Source: Vitellaria paradoxa
Lineage: Eukaryota > Streptophyta > Magnoliopsida > Ericales > Sapotaceae
NCBI GenBank assembly: GCA_019916065.1
Contig: CM034237.1
Span: 19,799,752 to 19,863,751, forward strand
DNA: 64,000 nt
Direction: 5' to 3'
The position numbers and the translations under genes were made by a program. Below, one piece after another: positions 54,047 to 64,000 of the stretch. The notes beneath the pieces are model-generated. The model ran no database searches. It saw only the letters and a list, made by a program, of their open reading frames with translations, and had not been told where the DNA came from. Positions within the stretch are counted from its first letter, which is position 1. Each line of letters begins with the position of its first letter.

Positions 54047-55348
54047 AGAACTGTGCGAACTACCGCGGGATTAAATTGATGAGCCATACGATAAAATTAT
54101 GGGAGAGAGTTATTGAGAGAAGACTAAGAAGGACAACAAACGTTTCAGAGAACCAATTTGGTTCATGCCTGGAAGATCAACCATGACGCTATCTTTCTCT
54201 TGAGGAGGTAATGGAACAGTATAGAGAAGGTAAAAAGATTTACATATGGTGTCATCGATTTAGAGACGGCATATGATCGGGTTCCTAGGGAGATTCTATG
54301 GAGAGTATTGGAAAAGAAAGGAGCGTGTGTTCGCCATATATGAGGCGACTAAAGGACATGTATAATAGAGCCATGACATCTATACCGGAAGACTGGTGAA
54401 GAGACTAATGAGTTCCCTATCACGAATTGGTTTACATCAAGGCTCAGCGTTAAGCCTGTACTTGTTTGCTTTAGTTATGGATGAGATTACAAGATATATC
54501 AGGATGAGGGTCGGTGGTGTTATGCTATTTACAGATGATATGTTTTAGTAGATGAGACGAGAGAAGGATGTGAATGCTAAGCTAGAATTGTGCGGGATAT
54601 GTAGAGACAAAAGGGTTTAGGTTAAGCCGATGCAAGACGGAATATATGGAATGTAAGTTTAGTCAAAGTAGAATAACGGGTAGTATAGAAGTAAGTTTAG
54701 GCACACAAAAGATTGTAGAGAAAGATAAATTTAGGTACTTTGGATTTATGGTGCAACAAGATGGAGGGATTGATACTGATGTAAGTAACAGGATTCAAGC
54801 TGGGTGGATCAAATGGAGGAGTGCTTCGGGGGTTTTGTGCGACCGAAAAATCACCCCTCAAGGTGAAATGGAAAGTATTATAAGGTAGCGGTTTAGACCA
54901 GCGCTGCTATATGGATCAGAGTGTTGGGCAGTAAAGCATAATCATGGTCAGAAAATGACAGTTGCGGAGATGAGGATGTTAAGATGGATGTGCGGGATTA
55001 TAAGGAAAGATAGGATTAGGAACGAGGAGATTAGGGGCAAAGTAAGAATAGCGCCGATTGAAGATAAAATGAGAGAAAACCAATTAAGATGGTTTGGCCA
55101 TGTTAGAAGGCGTCCAGCAGAGGCACCTGTTAGAAGGTGTGAAAATATGGAGATTGCCAGGAGTAGAAGAGGTAGAGGAAGACCTAAGAGAAGCTGGAAA
55201 GAAACCATTAAATATGACCTGACCTACCTAGATTTATCGGAGGACATGCCCCTAAACAGATCTAATTGGCATCGACAAATTCATATAGCCGACCCCACCT
55301 AGTGGGAAAAGGCTTGGTTTGGTTTGGTTTGGTTTGGTTTGGTTTATA
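54047..55348 (+). mobile_element. 5'-truncated RTE-clade LINE
   Basis: The reverse transcriptase is read across three frames: NCANYRGIKLMSHTIKLWER, VSENQFGSCLE, a frameshifted YDRVPRE, GLHQGSALSLYLFALVMDE (about 54431-54487) and a catalytic MLFTDDM where F-A-D-D has become F-T-D-D. Open frames follow at 54646-54888 (FSQSRITGSIEV, DKFRYFGFMVQQDGGIDTDV) and 54955-55302 (MRMLRWMCGIIRKDRIRNEE, QLRWFGHVRRRP, the final ADPT). The 3' end is a (GGTTT)n repeat (55313-55345), a hallmark of plant RTE-like elements. The copy starts inside RT, so it is 5'-truncated and dead. Target-site duplication: 54031-54046 and 55349-55364. Confidence 0.88.
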
Positions 55349-55364
55349 TATATATATATATACT

Positions 55365-55689
55365 GTGGAAAAATAACTCAGATAGTAGCTACATTAGAAT
55401 AAGGGTTCAATCTTCAACCTTTCACTTGAATCAAGTTGTTTTTGTGGAGAAATCAACATTTTAAAGCACTTGGAAGGGTGAAACAACACACAATGATGAT
55501 TCTTTCTTCGAAAAAATAGAGCAAAAAGCAGCTATCTGTGTGTAGCGTTGATTCACATTTATCTTGCCCATTTTTGATCGAGTCGATAATGTGCTGAGCT
55601 AGTTATGCTAGACTAGTACATATGGGTTAGTTAAAGAACCAGCAATTTCATTGTGAATCATAGATTTGTCAGTGTGTAACTGAACTTGG
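55365..55689. other. Unassigned stretch after the LINE
   Basis: No domain is readable. The right part may still belong to the decayed protease region of E_F. Confidence 0.4.
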
Positions 55690-55997
55690 GAGGGGGTGGG
55701 CATTACAAAACTGGCCAATATAGTACGAACTGGTCCTTTTTTGATTCCATGCGTCTCACTCACCCTCATATTTCCTACATTTCCAATCCCATACAATGTT
55801 GTAAAGAGTAGGATGTTTTTGGGTTGGAAGTTGCAATTGCCCGCCATGGTCTTGGAGACAATTTCTCATTACTGCCTCCGTCCATAATTAGATTACAAAC
55901 TCACCATTCATAGTACAACAAGCTTGGAATTTGTTATGTTGAACTTCCTCCTTGGGTGGCATGTATACAACTCTTTGCAATACTAGAGGCACATTGA
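55690..55997 (-). pseudogene. Protease and gag-protease linker of E_F
   Basis: On the minus strand, from 55995 down: NVPLVLQRVVYMPPKEEVQH, FQACCTMNGE, then after a frameshift CNLIMDGGSNE (active-site D-G-G-S), then LQLPTQKHPT and IGNVGNMRVSETHGIKKGP in other frames. The pattern is the retropepsin of non-Athila gypsy elements. The zinc-knuckle end of the same gag lies at 62.85 kb, on the far side of E_E, so E_E inserted between gag and protease. Confidence 0.6.
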
Positions 55998-56320
55998 TGT
56001 AGCATAGCAAAAGAAAAAAGAAATTAAGAACAGAAATGAACTAATAATACCTAATTTCTTTTCAATATTATTCTCAAAGCTGAATATCCCTTACAATCTC
56101 CAACCCTTTCTATAGGCTAGGGCTAGCGATTAAAACAAGCAATTTCCTAAATAAAATAATAAATACAATCAAACCTATCAAATCTCGAAATTCAAGAAAA
56201 ACAGATAAATTAAATTCGTAAAAATCCTCCCTCCCGAAATTAACTTATCCAATTCAAATTGTGTCTTCGTCTAGAATATTTGAACTAGAAACAGCTATTA
56301 TGATCTCATTATTCCCTTCA
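55998..56320 (-). repeat. 3' LTR of E_E
   Basis: Aligns over its length with 62454-62768. Shared words include 'tttcttttcaatattattct', 'caatctccaaccctttctata' and 'tagaatatttgaa'. Edges: minus TGAAGGGAATAATG at 56320 and ...GCTACA at 55998. The TATA-like element is the rc of 'ctttctataggc' near 56108. Confidence 0.75.
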
Positions 56321-56648
56321 GGTTGAAAAGAACCTTGCTACAGAGTGTTGGTGAAGATAATGCGCCAAGAGCTGAGGATCAATGCAGTGGAACTCCTCGG
56401 TAATCCAAAGTAGCATGGGAGTTTGGTTTGTGCTTCCATCGGATAAGAAATGTTGACGGCGCCCTTGAGCAGAAATGATGGTCTCAAGATCAAGTACATC
56501 AGTGATCTACTCTACATCTAGCTACTAAAGAGGTGGAATGGTTGGCACTGGTGAAGGAATAGAATAGCCAATTGAGTGACCTATAGAAGTACAATAGGAA
56601 AGACTGGAGGCTTAAATGTGCCTCGATAAGGTAACAAGTCCTCTACAT
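56321..56648 (-). other. Region between integrase end and 3' LTR of E_E
   Basis: Minus-strand reading gives the end of the polyprotein ('tgtagaggacttgttacc', near 56628-56645) and then non-coding DNA. The PPT next to the LTR is poor. Confidence 0.5.
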
Positions 56649-57816
56649 TTAAAAGTGGACTAATATCCATATCAGCATGTAAATCAATTCAATAACTATT
56701 AGAGCCCAATTCGCTACGGAGCCCAATTCGCTACGGATACAAAAAGGTCTAATGGCATGTGTATGCAACTTCTTGAAAGAATGTTTAGGATAGCGCTCTG
56801 GGCAAACATGAACCTGGAGTTGTGTTAAAAAAAAAACCAAAGAAACTAGAAGTGAAAATTTTTGGAATTTGGAGTGTAAAAAGTTGTTTTCAAATGATAA
56901 TTAGATGTTTGTGTTTGATTTGATATAAAGTTGTTTAAAATTATATGAAGTGAGATGTAGTAAAATTTTATGGAGAATCTTGAAAATTTTTTGAGTTTTA
57001 TGAAATTTTTTGGTACAAATATCAGTCAAACTTTTTCAAAATATAGCAAAAATCCGTTGGAATGCACTATAATGGTTTGTTTCAATAGATTTTAACAAAA
57101 TTTTGAAAACATTGGAATTTCTTGGAGTTTGAAAAAGTTGAAACTTTTAAAAATTTTTGGAGCTCCAAATGGCCTCATAGTCCCCTTCATTAAATGCAAT
57201 ATTGTGACGATGTACATTAGCAGCCAGTTTATAAGTTAAATTACTAGTCGCAATTTTATGTCGAACATCACCATAGATATCATGAATATGTTGGGCAAAA
57301 GATTCAGTTGATTGAGATGGCTGGCTATTAGAGGGTAAGGGAATATGGTCAATAGGCTGGCAAGGGGTAACATCATGAACACACTCAAAATGACTCTTAC
57401 AAGTAGAATGATTGATAGAGCTATTATAGGCAAATTCAGCGGTAGGGAGTAACAAATCCCAAGCTCCATGACTCTTCCTAACTAGACACATAAGCATGTG
57501 TCCTAAACTCCGATTAACTACCTCAGTTTGGCCATCAGTCTGGGAATGAAAAGCGGACGAAAATATCTGGTGGGTACCAAACATTTTTCATAGTCTTCCA
57601 AAAGTAACTCACAAACTTAACATCCTTATCTGACACTATGGAAGTGGGTAGTCCATGCAGTTTGATAACCTCTCTAAAGAACAAATTAGCCACGTGTGAA
57701 TCATCAGTTGCTTTGGTGCAAGGTATGAAGTGGGCCATCTTAGAAAACCAATCAACTACTACTAGAATGGAATCATGACCTCTAGCAGTCCTAGGTAAGT
57801 TAAAAACAAAGTCCAT
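56649..57816 (-). pseudogene. Integrase of E_E, catalytic core and C-terminus
   Basis: The core has [20 protein letters not shown] with the first Asp, [17 protein letters not shown] with the second Asp, and after a frameshift near 57560 [20 protein letters not shown] with the Glu. All three catalytic acids are retained. Then come AYNSSINHSTCKSHFECVH and a GDY motif where a MITE-like insert begins (57178). Beyond the insert VHVCPERYPKHSFKKLHTHA (56700-56840) continues the GPF-type region. Zinc-binding residues lie upstream (57820-58020: HARGLASHFGRDKT). No clear chromodomain could be read. Confidence 0.8.
56836..57178. mobile_element. MITE-like insertion in the E_E integrase
   Basis: About 340 AT-rich bases without coding potential split the integrase between GDY and the following VFLTQ-like codons. 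The right edge reads TGAGGCCATTTGGAGCTCC on the minus strand; the left edge is blurred by an A-run (56827-56836). Inverted-repeat-like words ('aaaatttttggaatttggag' and 'aaaaatttttggagctcc') occur near both ends in direct orientation. TSD not resolved. Confidence 0.45.
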
Positions 57817-58760
57817 ATTGATGTCTTGCCATGGTGTGTATGGGATAGGTTAGGGTGCGTACGATTTAAAGTTTTGCTTTTTAGCTTTTGCTACCTGACA
57901 TATGCGATACTAAGAAACAATTCGGAACACATATTTCTTTAAGGATGGCTAGTAAAACCTATCTTTGACTAAAGCAGTAGTCTTATCCCTACCAAAATGA
58001 CTAGCTAACCCCCTTGCATGCAACTCCCAAACCAAAAATTCTTGAACAGAATTACGAGGAATGCACTACTTAGACCTACGAAACAAGTAACCATCTCGAA
58101 TAATAAAATCAACAAGCTCACAACGATTACCATTCTGGATGTCTTGAAATATCAAGCCAAAGTCTGGACAAGTCAGGTATTCATCTTTGAGCCTATCAAA
58201 ACTTATAACACTAACACTCATAGACTGTAAAGTGAAAGCAACCCTACTCAAGGCATCAACAACCTTATTCTCTATACCTGCGCGGTGATTGAGAATGAAG
58301 GTATATTCTTGAAGAAACTCTACCCATGAAGTGTGCTTATTGCTCAGTTTCTTTTGGAAATGAAAGTATTTTAAGGACTGATGGTCAGAGTATATTTACT
58401 CTTGTGGTAACAAGCAATATCACTGATGCCACAAAGCACATACAACAGCGAATAACTCTTTATCATATGTAGAGTATTGCTTCCTAGATTCATTAAGCTT
58501 TTTGCTGAAGTATGCTATTGGTTTGCCTTCTTGACTCAAAACACCCCCTATACCTACCCCTGAGGCATCACAAGTAATTTCAAAGACTTTAGAAAAGTTG
58601 GTGTCTCAAAATAGGGGCTTCTACTATCCTTCTATTGATTTCCTCAAATGCCTTAGTGATAGCTGCGGTCCATTGAAAACCTCCCTTTTTCATGCAATCT
58701 ATGATGGGAGCCATAATAGACCCAAACCCTTCTTGAATCTCCTATAGAATGTGGCTAATC
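57817..58760 (-). pseudogene. RNase H and integrase zinc-binding region of E_E
   Basis: From high to low coordinates: [20 protein letters not shown] (58470-58560), [60 protein letters not shown] and IENKVVDALSRV. Then an open frame has DRLKDEYLTCPDFGLIFQDI and the zinc-binding HARGLASHFGRDKTTALVKD (about 57960-58020). Stops and one or two shifts are present. The domain type (SKKLNE, DHQSLKYF) is that of chromoviruses rather than Athila. Confidence 0.78.
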
Positions 58761-59560
58761 CATGAAAACTACGAACCTCTGTAATAGTCTTATTAGATTC
58801 AGGCCACTCACGAATAGCCCTCACTTTTTCAGGTCTGCTGTTATTCCTTGGTCAGAGACAATGACCTATGAAAAGACACCTGAGATTGTATGAATGAACA
58901 CTTGTTGATTCGCAGAAAGCTGCGCAATTTACAAAACCTCTAAAACCTACTTAAGATGGCCTAGGTGTTCTTTCTTGGTCTTACTGTAAATAGGTATATC
59001 ATTAAGGTGTACGATCAAAAATTTCCCTAGGAAAGGGCGTGGGACCTGAGTTATGACCCTCATGAAGGTACTAGGAATATTGGACAATCCAAATGGCATT
59101 ACTAGCCATTCATAAAAGCCATCAGGGTCTTAAAGGCAGCTTTCTACTTATGGCCTAGCCTAGTGCGAATTTGATGGTAGCCGCTATGAAGATCTATCTT
59201 GGGAAACCAAAAGGAACTGGCTAGAAGGTCTAGCATATCCTCGAGACAAGGATTGGGAAACTTATACTTGATAGTGATCTTATTAATGGCTTTACCATCG
59301 ATGCACATTGTCCATGACCCCTCTTTCTTTGGAGTTCATAAAGCAGGCACAGCATAAGGAATAAGATTCTTGAATAGCACCCCTTTGTAAAAGTTTTCCT
59401 GCTTGTCTTTTCAACTCAGCACGCTCACTAAGGTTCATCTTATAATGAGGCAAATTAGACAACTGGGATCTAGGTATGAAGTCTATGACATGTTGAATGT
59501 CACGTATAGGGGAAAGCCCTTTAGGGAGATTTGTAGGTATCACATTCTTAGACTACTCAA
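58761..59560 (-). pseudogene. Reverse transcriptase of E_E
   Basis: Open from 59543: NLPKGLSPIRDIQHVIDFIP, LSNLPHYKMNLSERAELKRQ, AGKLLQRGAIQES. Further on are [34 protein letters not shown] and a frameshifted palm. The catalytic box reads [11 protein letters not shown] (about 58995-59030), so the usual Y-F-D-D has become H-L-N-D and the enzyme is dead. Confidence 0.8.
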
Positions 59561-60130
59561 GTAACTGAGCAAGTTTAGGGTCAAGGGCTATGGGATTTGT
59601 AGGTTGGACATGGAAAACATTCTCAACCACCAAAGCTGAAACATATCTACACTCTGTCCCAACTTTCTCAAATTCTTTCCTATTCATTGACTGGATGGTA
59701 TGTTTCTTTGGAGTAGGAGAAAGTGAGATGGGCGTAGGTTGGGAACTCGACTTAAGTGGAGACTCAAATTCTTGTTCCCTTGGCTTAACGGGGTTCAACT
59801 AGATGGCCTTACATTGGTGTTGAAAAGTGTAAGTGTTAGAGCGCCCATAATGTATCATGTCCATATCATAAATCTACGGATGACCAAGTAACACACGTGC
59901 GACGTCCATGGGAAGAATATCACACCACACTTTATTAGAGTAACCTTCCATTTGGAGAGGGACTAAACACTTGTGGGTGATAGAAAGACTAGTTGTGTTT
60001 ATCCAAGCTACCCAAAAGGGATGGGGATGTGGCTCTGGCTTAAGCCCAATCCTATTAAGTGCTTGAGTGGATATTACATTCATGGTACTTCCCTCATCTA
60101 TAACAATCTTACAATCTTACAAACCTTAAT
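59561..60130 (-). pseudogene. Protease region of E_E
   Basis: The active-site stretch reads KIVIDEGSTMNVIST (about 60060-60105), with D-E-G-S where D-S/G-G-S is usual. ALNRIGLKPEPHPHPFWVAW, LVPLQMEGYSNKVWCDILPM and DVARVLLGHP follow, typical of this protease type. The linker toward the RT (59553-59798) is open and Ser/Pro-rich (SSQPTPISLSPTPKKH, VENVFHVQPTNP). Confidence 0.75.
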
Positions 60131-61435
60131 CCCAGAGTTAAGAAAGTCTGAAATATGCTAGTGCATTTCCAATCTTTCTCCTTCATAGGGGTTAATAAGA
60201 TGCACTGCATGACAACAAGATGGAATTCATCCTCTGCTTCATGTTCCTCTCACCCATCCTCAGGATCAAAACCATCTGCTTGCTCAAACTCATTAGACTC
60301 AGGTGACAGATTTGCATCTTGATTGAGCACAAGTGCTCGCTGTGGACACTTTACAGCAATGTAACCTCTCTTATGACAGTTATGACATTGAATACTTGAA
60401 GCACTAGGGTGGAACCCAAAAAAGTAGACTCAGTACCTTGTTTTCCTTGATTTCCCAAATTAGGACTGTTACTTCCCCGTGGAGCAACTGTCTCAGTTTG
60501 TAAACTTCTACTTGGTTTCTGAGGAGAGAATGATTTAGATTGTTGGTATTGAGAGGTCATTTGTCTAGGAGTGGAGAGTTTATAAAGTTGTTTAATAGAT
60601 AGAGCTTTATGAAAGACGTCCTCTAAAGATTCAAGAGAAAACGGACTAACCTCTTTCTTAAGTTCGGGTTGCAACCATTAATGAATCTACGCATTGTTTA
60701 CCAAGACTCCTCCTTAATGTCACATCTTGTAAAAAGAGTTTCAAAACTAGACATGTACTCAGTGTTACTGAGAGACGCTTGCCTTAAGTTCATTAACTAA
60801 TCATTCAGCTGGTCCCTATAGTAGGCAGGAAGGTACTACTCTTGCAATTTAACTTTTATGTCAATCTAGCGATTAATGGGTGGGGCCCCAAATCTCTCTC
60901 TCAATCTGGACATGCTAGCAATACTGCTTGGCAGAGCTAAATAACTTCATTTGGGCAAACATGACTTGATGCAAGTTTGATAGACGATACTACCTAGGAT
61001 AATTCTCAATCTCAAGAAGCCAATTAGGAAAAACTAGACCTGTCCATCAAAGGGTGGAGCTTCAACCTTAACAACCTTGATTGTATTGTTAAACTCATCA
61101 TAATGGTTTCTATATTGCATAGGTGGTCTAATCCCATAATTACCCTCATGTGCCCTACGATCCCCGACATGATCAACTTGAGAGACTCTATTACCATATC
61201 CTAAAATAGAGTTGGCATCATTCTCATCATTTCTCCCACAAGGACCGTGAGGAAACTTTGGTTGGCCATGGCCACAGGGATAAAATCTAACAGAACCAGT
61301 GGAACTACGGGGAAGATTTAGTATCCGTTCGCGAGGAATAGAGATGTCATTCCTTTGATCATCCATCTGACTTTTGCCTAAAGTTCTAGCTAATCTATCA
61401 AAGTCCTTGTGGAGTTGGTTGATTGATTGAATCAT
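60131..61435 (-). pseudogene. gag of E_E with zinc knuckle
   Basis: The N-terminal open frame (61435-61034) shows MIQSINQLHKDFDRLARTLG, an Arg/Gly/Asn-rich linker (YPCGHGQPKFPHGPCGRNDE) and VVKVEAPPFDGQV, the normal entry to the gag domain. The gag domain itself (60680-61033) is heavily frameshifted. Then come PFSLESLEDVFHKALSIKQL, a Gln/Ser-rich stretch and the knuckle IQCHNCHKRGYIAVKCPQRA (60337-60394), where the conserved His is replaced by Tyr. An acidic tail follows. Confidence 0.75.
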
Positions 61436-62453
61436 GGAGTGTGTTCACATTTTGTTTTATGGTAGAAACTTTTTGATCCCTGGTGAAAAGGATTGATGAA
61501 GGATATGAAGTAAGGTATGAAAAGGTAAGGGAGATGGGGTTAAGAGAGATAAGCTATAAAGGTTTATTTTTATTTTTATTTTTATAGCAAGGGTGATGAG
61601 ATGGAGATTTTATGTTGATATCAACTCAAATTGAAACAAGTAATTAAATAATATGTTTGGCCAAAGTAAATGTCATAAACACGCAATTAATAAAAAATAA
61701 CCTAGTATGATTGCATGCAAATTTATGGTAGTAGGGGTATGAGAGAATGGGAAGTGGTGGTTTTCTGATAACTGTAATCTCACAAAAGGATCCTAATAAT
61801 TGTAGGTCAAAGAAAGCCCAACATCCGAATTTAATATCTTTCCAAACCAACTAGAATATTTAAGCACAGTTTCGAATAGAGAACATGTACTCTTTCGAAA
61901 CATAGATCGGTGTGTTTTGGGGTTGTTGCAAGTTCCCTGGAAAGTCGCCAGCATGAGGCGATGCCAATGGTGGTGTTGCTTTACCTCTTTGTCGCCTAGA
62001 AGATGCCTTGCGCTAATCATGAAGAAGGGCTGGACACGATTGTTTGGTGTTTGGGCATTCATTAGCACTGGAATTGCTCTGATAAGCAGTCGGCAACTAG
62101 GGCTTCCATTGGTTGTCGGTGGTTAGGGTATGCTGATGGCTTGGCATCAACAGCGGTGGTGACCAAACTCATTTTGTTGGGTTGGAACCCGCCGATCAGT
62201 GACTATTGTTCTCGATGTCGACGGTGGTGGTGACCAAACCCTCGCTCTCTTCGGTTGGAATCTGCTGATGGGTTGATTGTCGTCATAGTCGATTTTCTTC
62301 GATAGTAACAAGGTCGATGAGGATAAGTGAAGGTTACCCTTCACTGGCGATGAGACTTTTGACGACAAATCAGTGACGTGAGTAATTAAAATAGTTGTGG
62401 CTAGGGTTTGGTTTGAATTGTATGGTGAATCGATTCGCTTTGCTACCGCTTGA
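61436..62453 (-). other. Leader of E_E between 5' LTR and gag
   Basis: No gene is supported. The stretch 62090-62440 is richer in GC, with 'cggtggtggtgaccaaac' repeated at about 62151 and 62222. The PBS is poor: a degenerate TGAGCTACGTCAAGC (minus, near 62446-62460) is the best match to TGGTATCAGAGC next to the LTR, while a better TATCAGAGC (minus, near 62077-62085) lies 370 bases away. Confidence 0.45.
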
Positions 62454-62768
62454 CGTAGCTCAGCAGGAGAGAAAATAATAATAATAAAGAACAGAAGTGA
62501 ACTAGATAAAAACAAATTTCTTTTCAATATTATTCTCAACACTGAATATCCTTTTCAATCTCCAACCCTTTATATAGGCTAGGGTTGGAGACCAAAACAA
62601 ATAATTTCCCAAAATAAAATAATCAAATCACAATCAAATCTCAAAATTCAAGGAAAACAAATAAATTAAATTCTTAAAAATCGTCCCTCCCAAAATTAAG
62701 CTGTCCAATTCAAATTGCGTCTCCGCCTAGAATATTTGAATTGGAAACGGTTATCATTATTCCCATCA
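62454..62768 (-). repeat. 5' LTR of E_E
   Basis: Minus strand starts TGATGGGAATAATG at 62768 and is homologous to 55998-56320, with roughly one difference every ten bases. The inner edge (cgtagct in place of tgtagca) is set by that alignment. Confidence 0.75.
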
Positions 62769-63370
62769 CATGCCTTTGTCTTCACGGGTCCATTCTGTTT
62801 GATATTCTTCTTTTTCTTGGAACAACTCTATTTTGGGCCCACCTTTTGTTTCTTCCCCATGTGCAGTTGCTCCAGAGGGCAATGGTTAGAATGGTGCCTT
62901 TGCTGCTTGCATCGAAAATACTTATTGCCATGAGGTATTGTATCAATGTTGTTCCTTACCTCTGGTGGTGCTGCAGCAGTTTTCCTTGAATTGGACTGAT
63001 TCTGCCATCAAGTCCTAGGCCAACTGAAATTCTGAGAATAGTCTGTAACTATCATTCCTTTGCTTTGCTCAGTCTGAGTAAAGTTGGATTCAGAATCTGA
63101 TTTGGGTTGGGATTGTTAGGAGCAAGATTATAATTCTCAGTAGTGGTAGGATTCCTAAATTCCTTGCAACTCAACTGGAACACCATGTGGGTTGTCAATT
63201 GAATGGCGTACTCCATGGTGTGAATGAGCTGCACTGTAATCAAGTCCTGGAAATTGGTGTGTAGTCCCTTACCGAATCTTGTGACCATTTTCCTTTTGGT
63301 TTTTTGGCAGATTATTGCTTGCATATAATCTCTGGAATTGTCACTTAAGCGTGGAAAGTTCTACATTTGC
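62769..63370 (-). pseudogene. gag of E_F, C-terminal half with zinc knuckle
   Basis: The open frame at 63052-63324 shows KTKRKMVTRFGKGLHTNFQD, LITVQLIHTMEYAIQLTTHM and FRNPTTTENYNLAPNNPNPN, the end of a retrotransposon gag domain and its linker. Further on, in another frame near 62865-62925, is KYFRCKQQRHHSNHCPLEQL, a CCHC zinc knuckle whose first Cys is Tyr. The reading then meets the E_E LTR at 62768; the protease of this element resumes at 55997. Confidence 0.65.
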
Positions 63371-63650
63371 AAAAATGCTGATACTGCTAGAACATTATTT
63401 GCTCATAATCTTGGGGAAGGAAGCTAGAATGACACAATAACTGTATCCGGTTCCACAATCGAATTTTGTTCTTCCCTTGGCAAACAAGAAATATGAAACT
63501 GCCCCCACCAAGCTGAAGCTTAACTTTTCAGCTTGTACAAGAAGCACTCTACATCATTCAACTAAAGGAAAACCCTTACTTTGTCTTGATATCAATGGAG
63601 AAAATAATCAAACCATGGAAAAACCTCTGTTAATGCCACTTAACGCCGTT
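63371..63650 (-). other. gag N-terminal part and leader of E_F, unreadable
   Basis: No domain could be read with confidence. The plus-strand open frame 63477-63698 has no recognisable content. Confidence 0.4.
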
Positions 63651-63836
63651 GTGGGTCAGCAAAATATTGTTCTTGTGTACAGGGATAATAATTCTTAATC
63701 ACACAAGAAAATAATCTCAACAGCCCTGGTTAGAATAGAAAACATGAACAAGATTAGAAAAGACTCACAGTTAAAATAAGATTTCCTGGTTAAAATGGAA
63801 ACTCCCTCTGATAATTTTGTTGTTCCTCTTGCATCA
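63651..63836 (-). repeat. 5' LTR fragment of E_F
   Basis: On the minus strand it runs from TGATGCAAGAGGAAC (63836) to the end near 'ttatccctgtacaca' (63670-63690). The last ~100 bases match the LTR at 50931-51307 ('ttcttgtgtgat', 'tccctgtac'). It is only about half as long as the 3' LTR and probably has an internal deletion or an uncertain 5' edge. Confidence 0.5.
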
Positions 63837-64000
63837 GTTTAAGTTTTAAAGACTTATGTTGGTTGTTATTATGTTAAGAGGGTTGATCATTTAGGACTTG
63901 GTACCATTGGCCACTTTTTATTTGCAAGAATGGACGGAGTGAGGAGGCCCCCTCCAGCCCACATAATTACCCCTTTTGTGTATATAATATTGGATCTACT
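63837..64000. other. Window end, unassigned
   Basis: I see no gene or repeat; this may be flanking host DNA beyond E_F. Confidence 0.4.

Larger units (their letters stand above)
55998..62768 (-). mobile_element. E_E: chromovirus-like Ty3/gypsy element with short LTRs, decayed
   Basis: Minus-strand order is 5' LTR (62454-62768), long leader, gag with zinc knuckle, protease, RT, RNase H, integrase and 3' LTR (55998-56320). Both LTRs start TGA(T/A)GGGAATAATG. It lies in the gag/protease junction of E_F. No clear TSD is seen (left flank attga, right flank catgc). A MITE-like insertion interrupts the integrase C-terminus. Catalytic residues in gag and RT have decayed. Confidence 0.78.

Noticed and set aside
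62077..62088. TATCAGAGC (minus) as primer-binding site, which would make the E_E LTR about 680 bp
   Set aside because: Homology between the two LTRs stops at 62454/55998, and coding sequence of E_F begins right at 55997. I kept the short LTR, but this is not settled.
61917..62542. Open frames on both strands in the leader of E_E
   Set aside because: No recognisable domain; GC-richer leader sequence explains the open frames.
1..64000. CRISPR arrays, bacterial operons, rRNA genes, organelle DNA or plant pararetrovirus insertions
   Set aside because: No regularly spaced repeats, ribosome-binding sites, rRNA motifs or chloroplast genes were seen. All RT regions are of Ty3/gypsy or LINE type and are linked to integrase or LINE 3' ends, with no viral movement-protein motif.

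Overview
This is nuclear DNA from a flowering plant, most likely a eudicot. It is AT-rich, has plant-type spliced genes and is dominated by decayed LTR retrotransposons. Only two host-gene traces are visible. One is the last exon of a glutamate receptor-like (GLR) channel at 592-858. The other is a GC-rich universal stress protein gene of the PHOS32/PHOS34 type at 49228-49926. Assignments rest on reading translations and motifs by eye; no database search was run.

The rest is a Russian doll of mobile elements. E_A (966-12296, minus) is an Athila-type Ty3/gypsy element with gag, RT/RNase H, integrase and a downstream env-like ORF. E_B (12297-23909, plus) is a 5'-truncated relative whose integrase is split by a solo LTR (16362-18251, TSD CTCCC). 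E_C (23910-39469, minus) is another relative whose integrase is split by E_D (26351-32697, plus, TSD ATAAG). E_D has kept only U3, the env-like region and the 3' LTR. E_C itself lies in the leader of a further minus-strand copy, E_G (39470-41039). From 41374 to 46926 lies what appears to be one chromovirus-like LTR, split by a 1.7 kb foldback element (41505-43199) and a solo LTR (44552-46433).

Around the stress gene lie a tRNA-derived SINE (48027-48137) with a perfect 15-bp TSD and a 135-bp tandem duplication (50491-50760). Beyond it is the shell of a second gypsy element, E_F. Its 3' LTR is near 50.9-51.3 kb, a protease remnant at 55.7-56.0 kb, and gag plus 5' LTR at 62.8-63.84 kb. A chromovirus-like element, E_E (55998-62768, minus), separates its gag from its protease. 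A 5'-truncated RTE-clade LINE (54047-55348) sits in a TA microsatellite.

All coding regions of the transposons carry stops or frameshifts, so none looks autonomous. The most interesting shared signal concerns the Athila-type elements. In four copies the env-like ORF is preceded by a leader with a consensus splice donor. In at least two copies it is also preceded by a GC-rich, TATA-associated stretch resembling the element's own LTR U3. This suggests an internal, U3-derived promoter for a spliced env-like transcript. The LTRs also show covarying 5'-terminal hairpins and interchangeable U3 modules.
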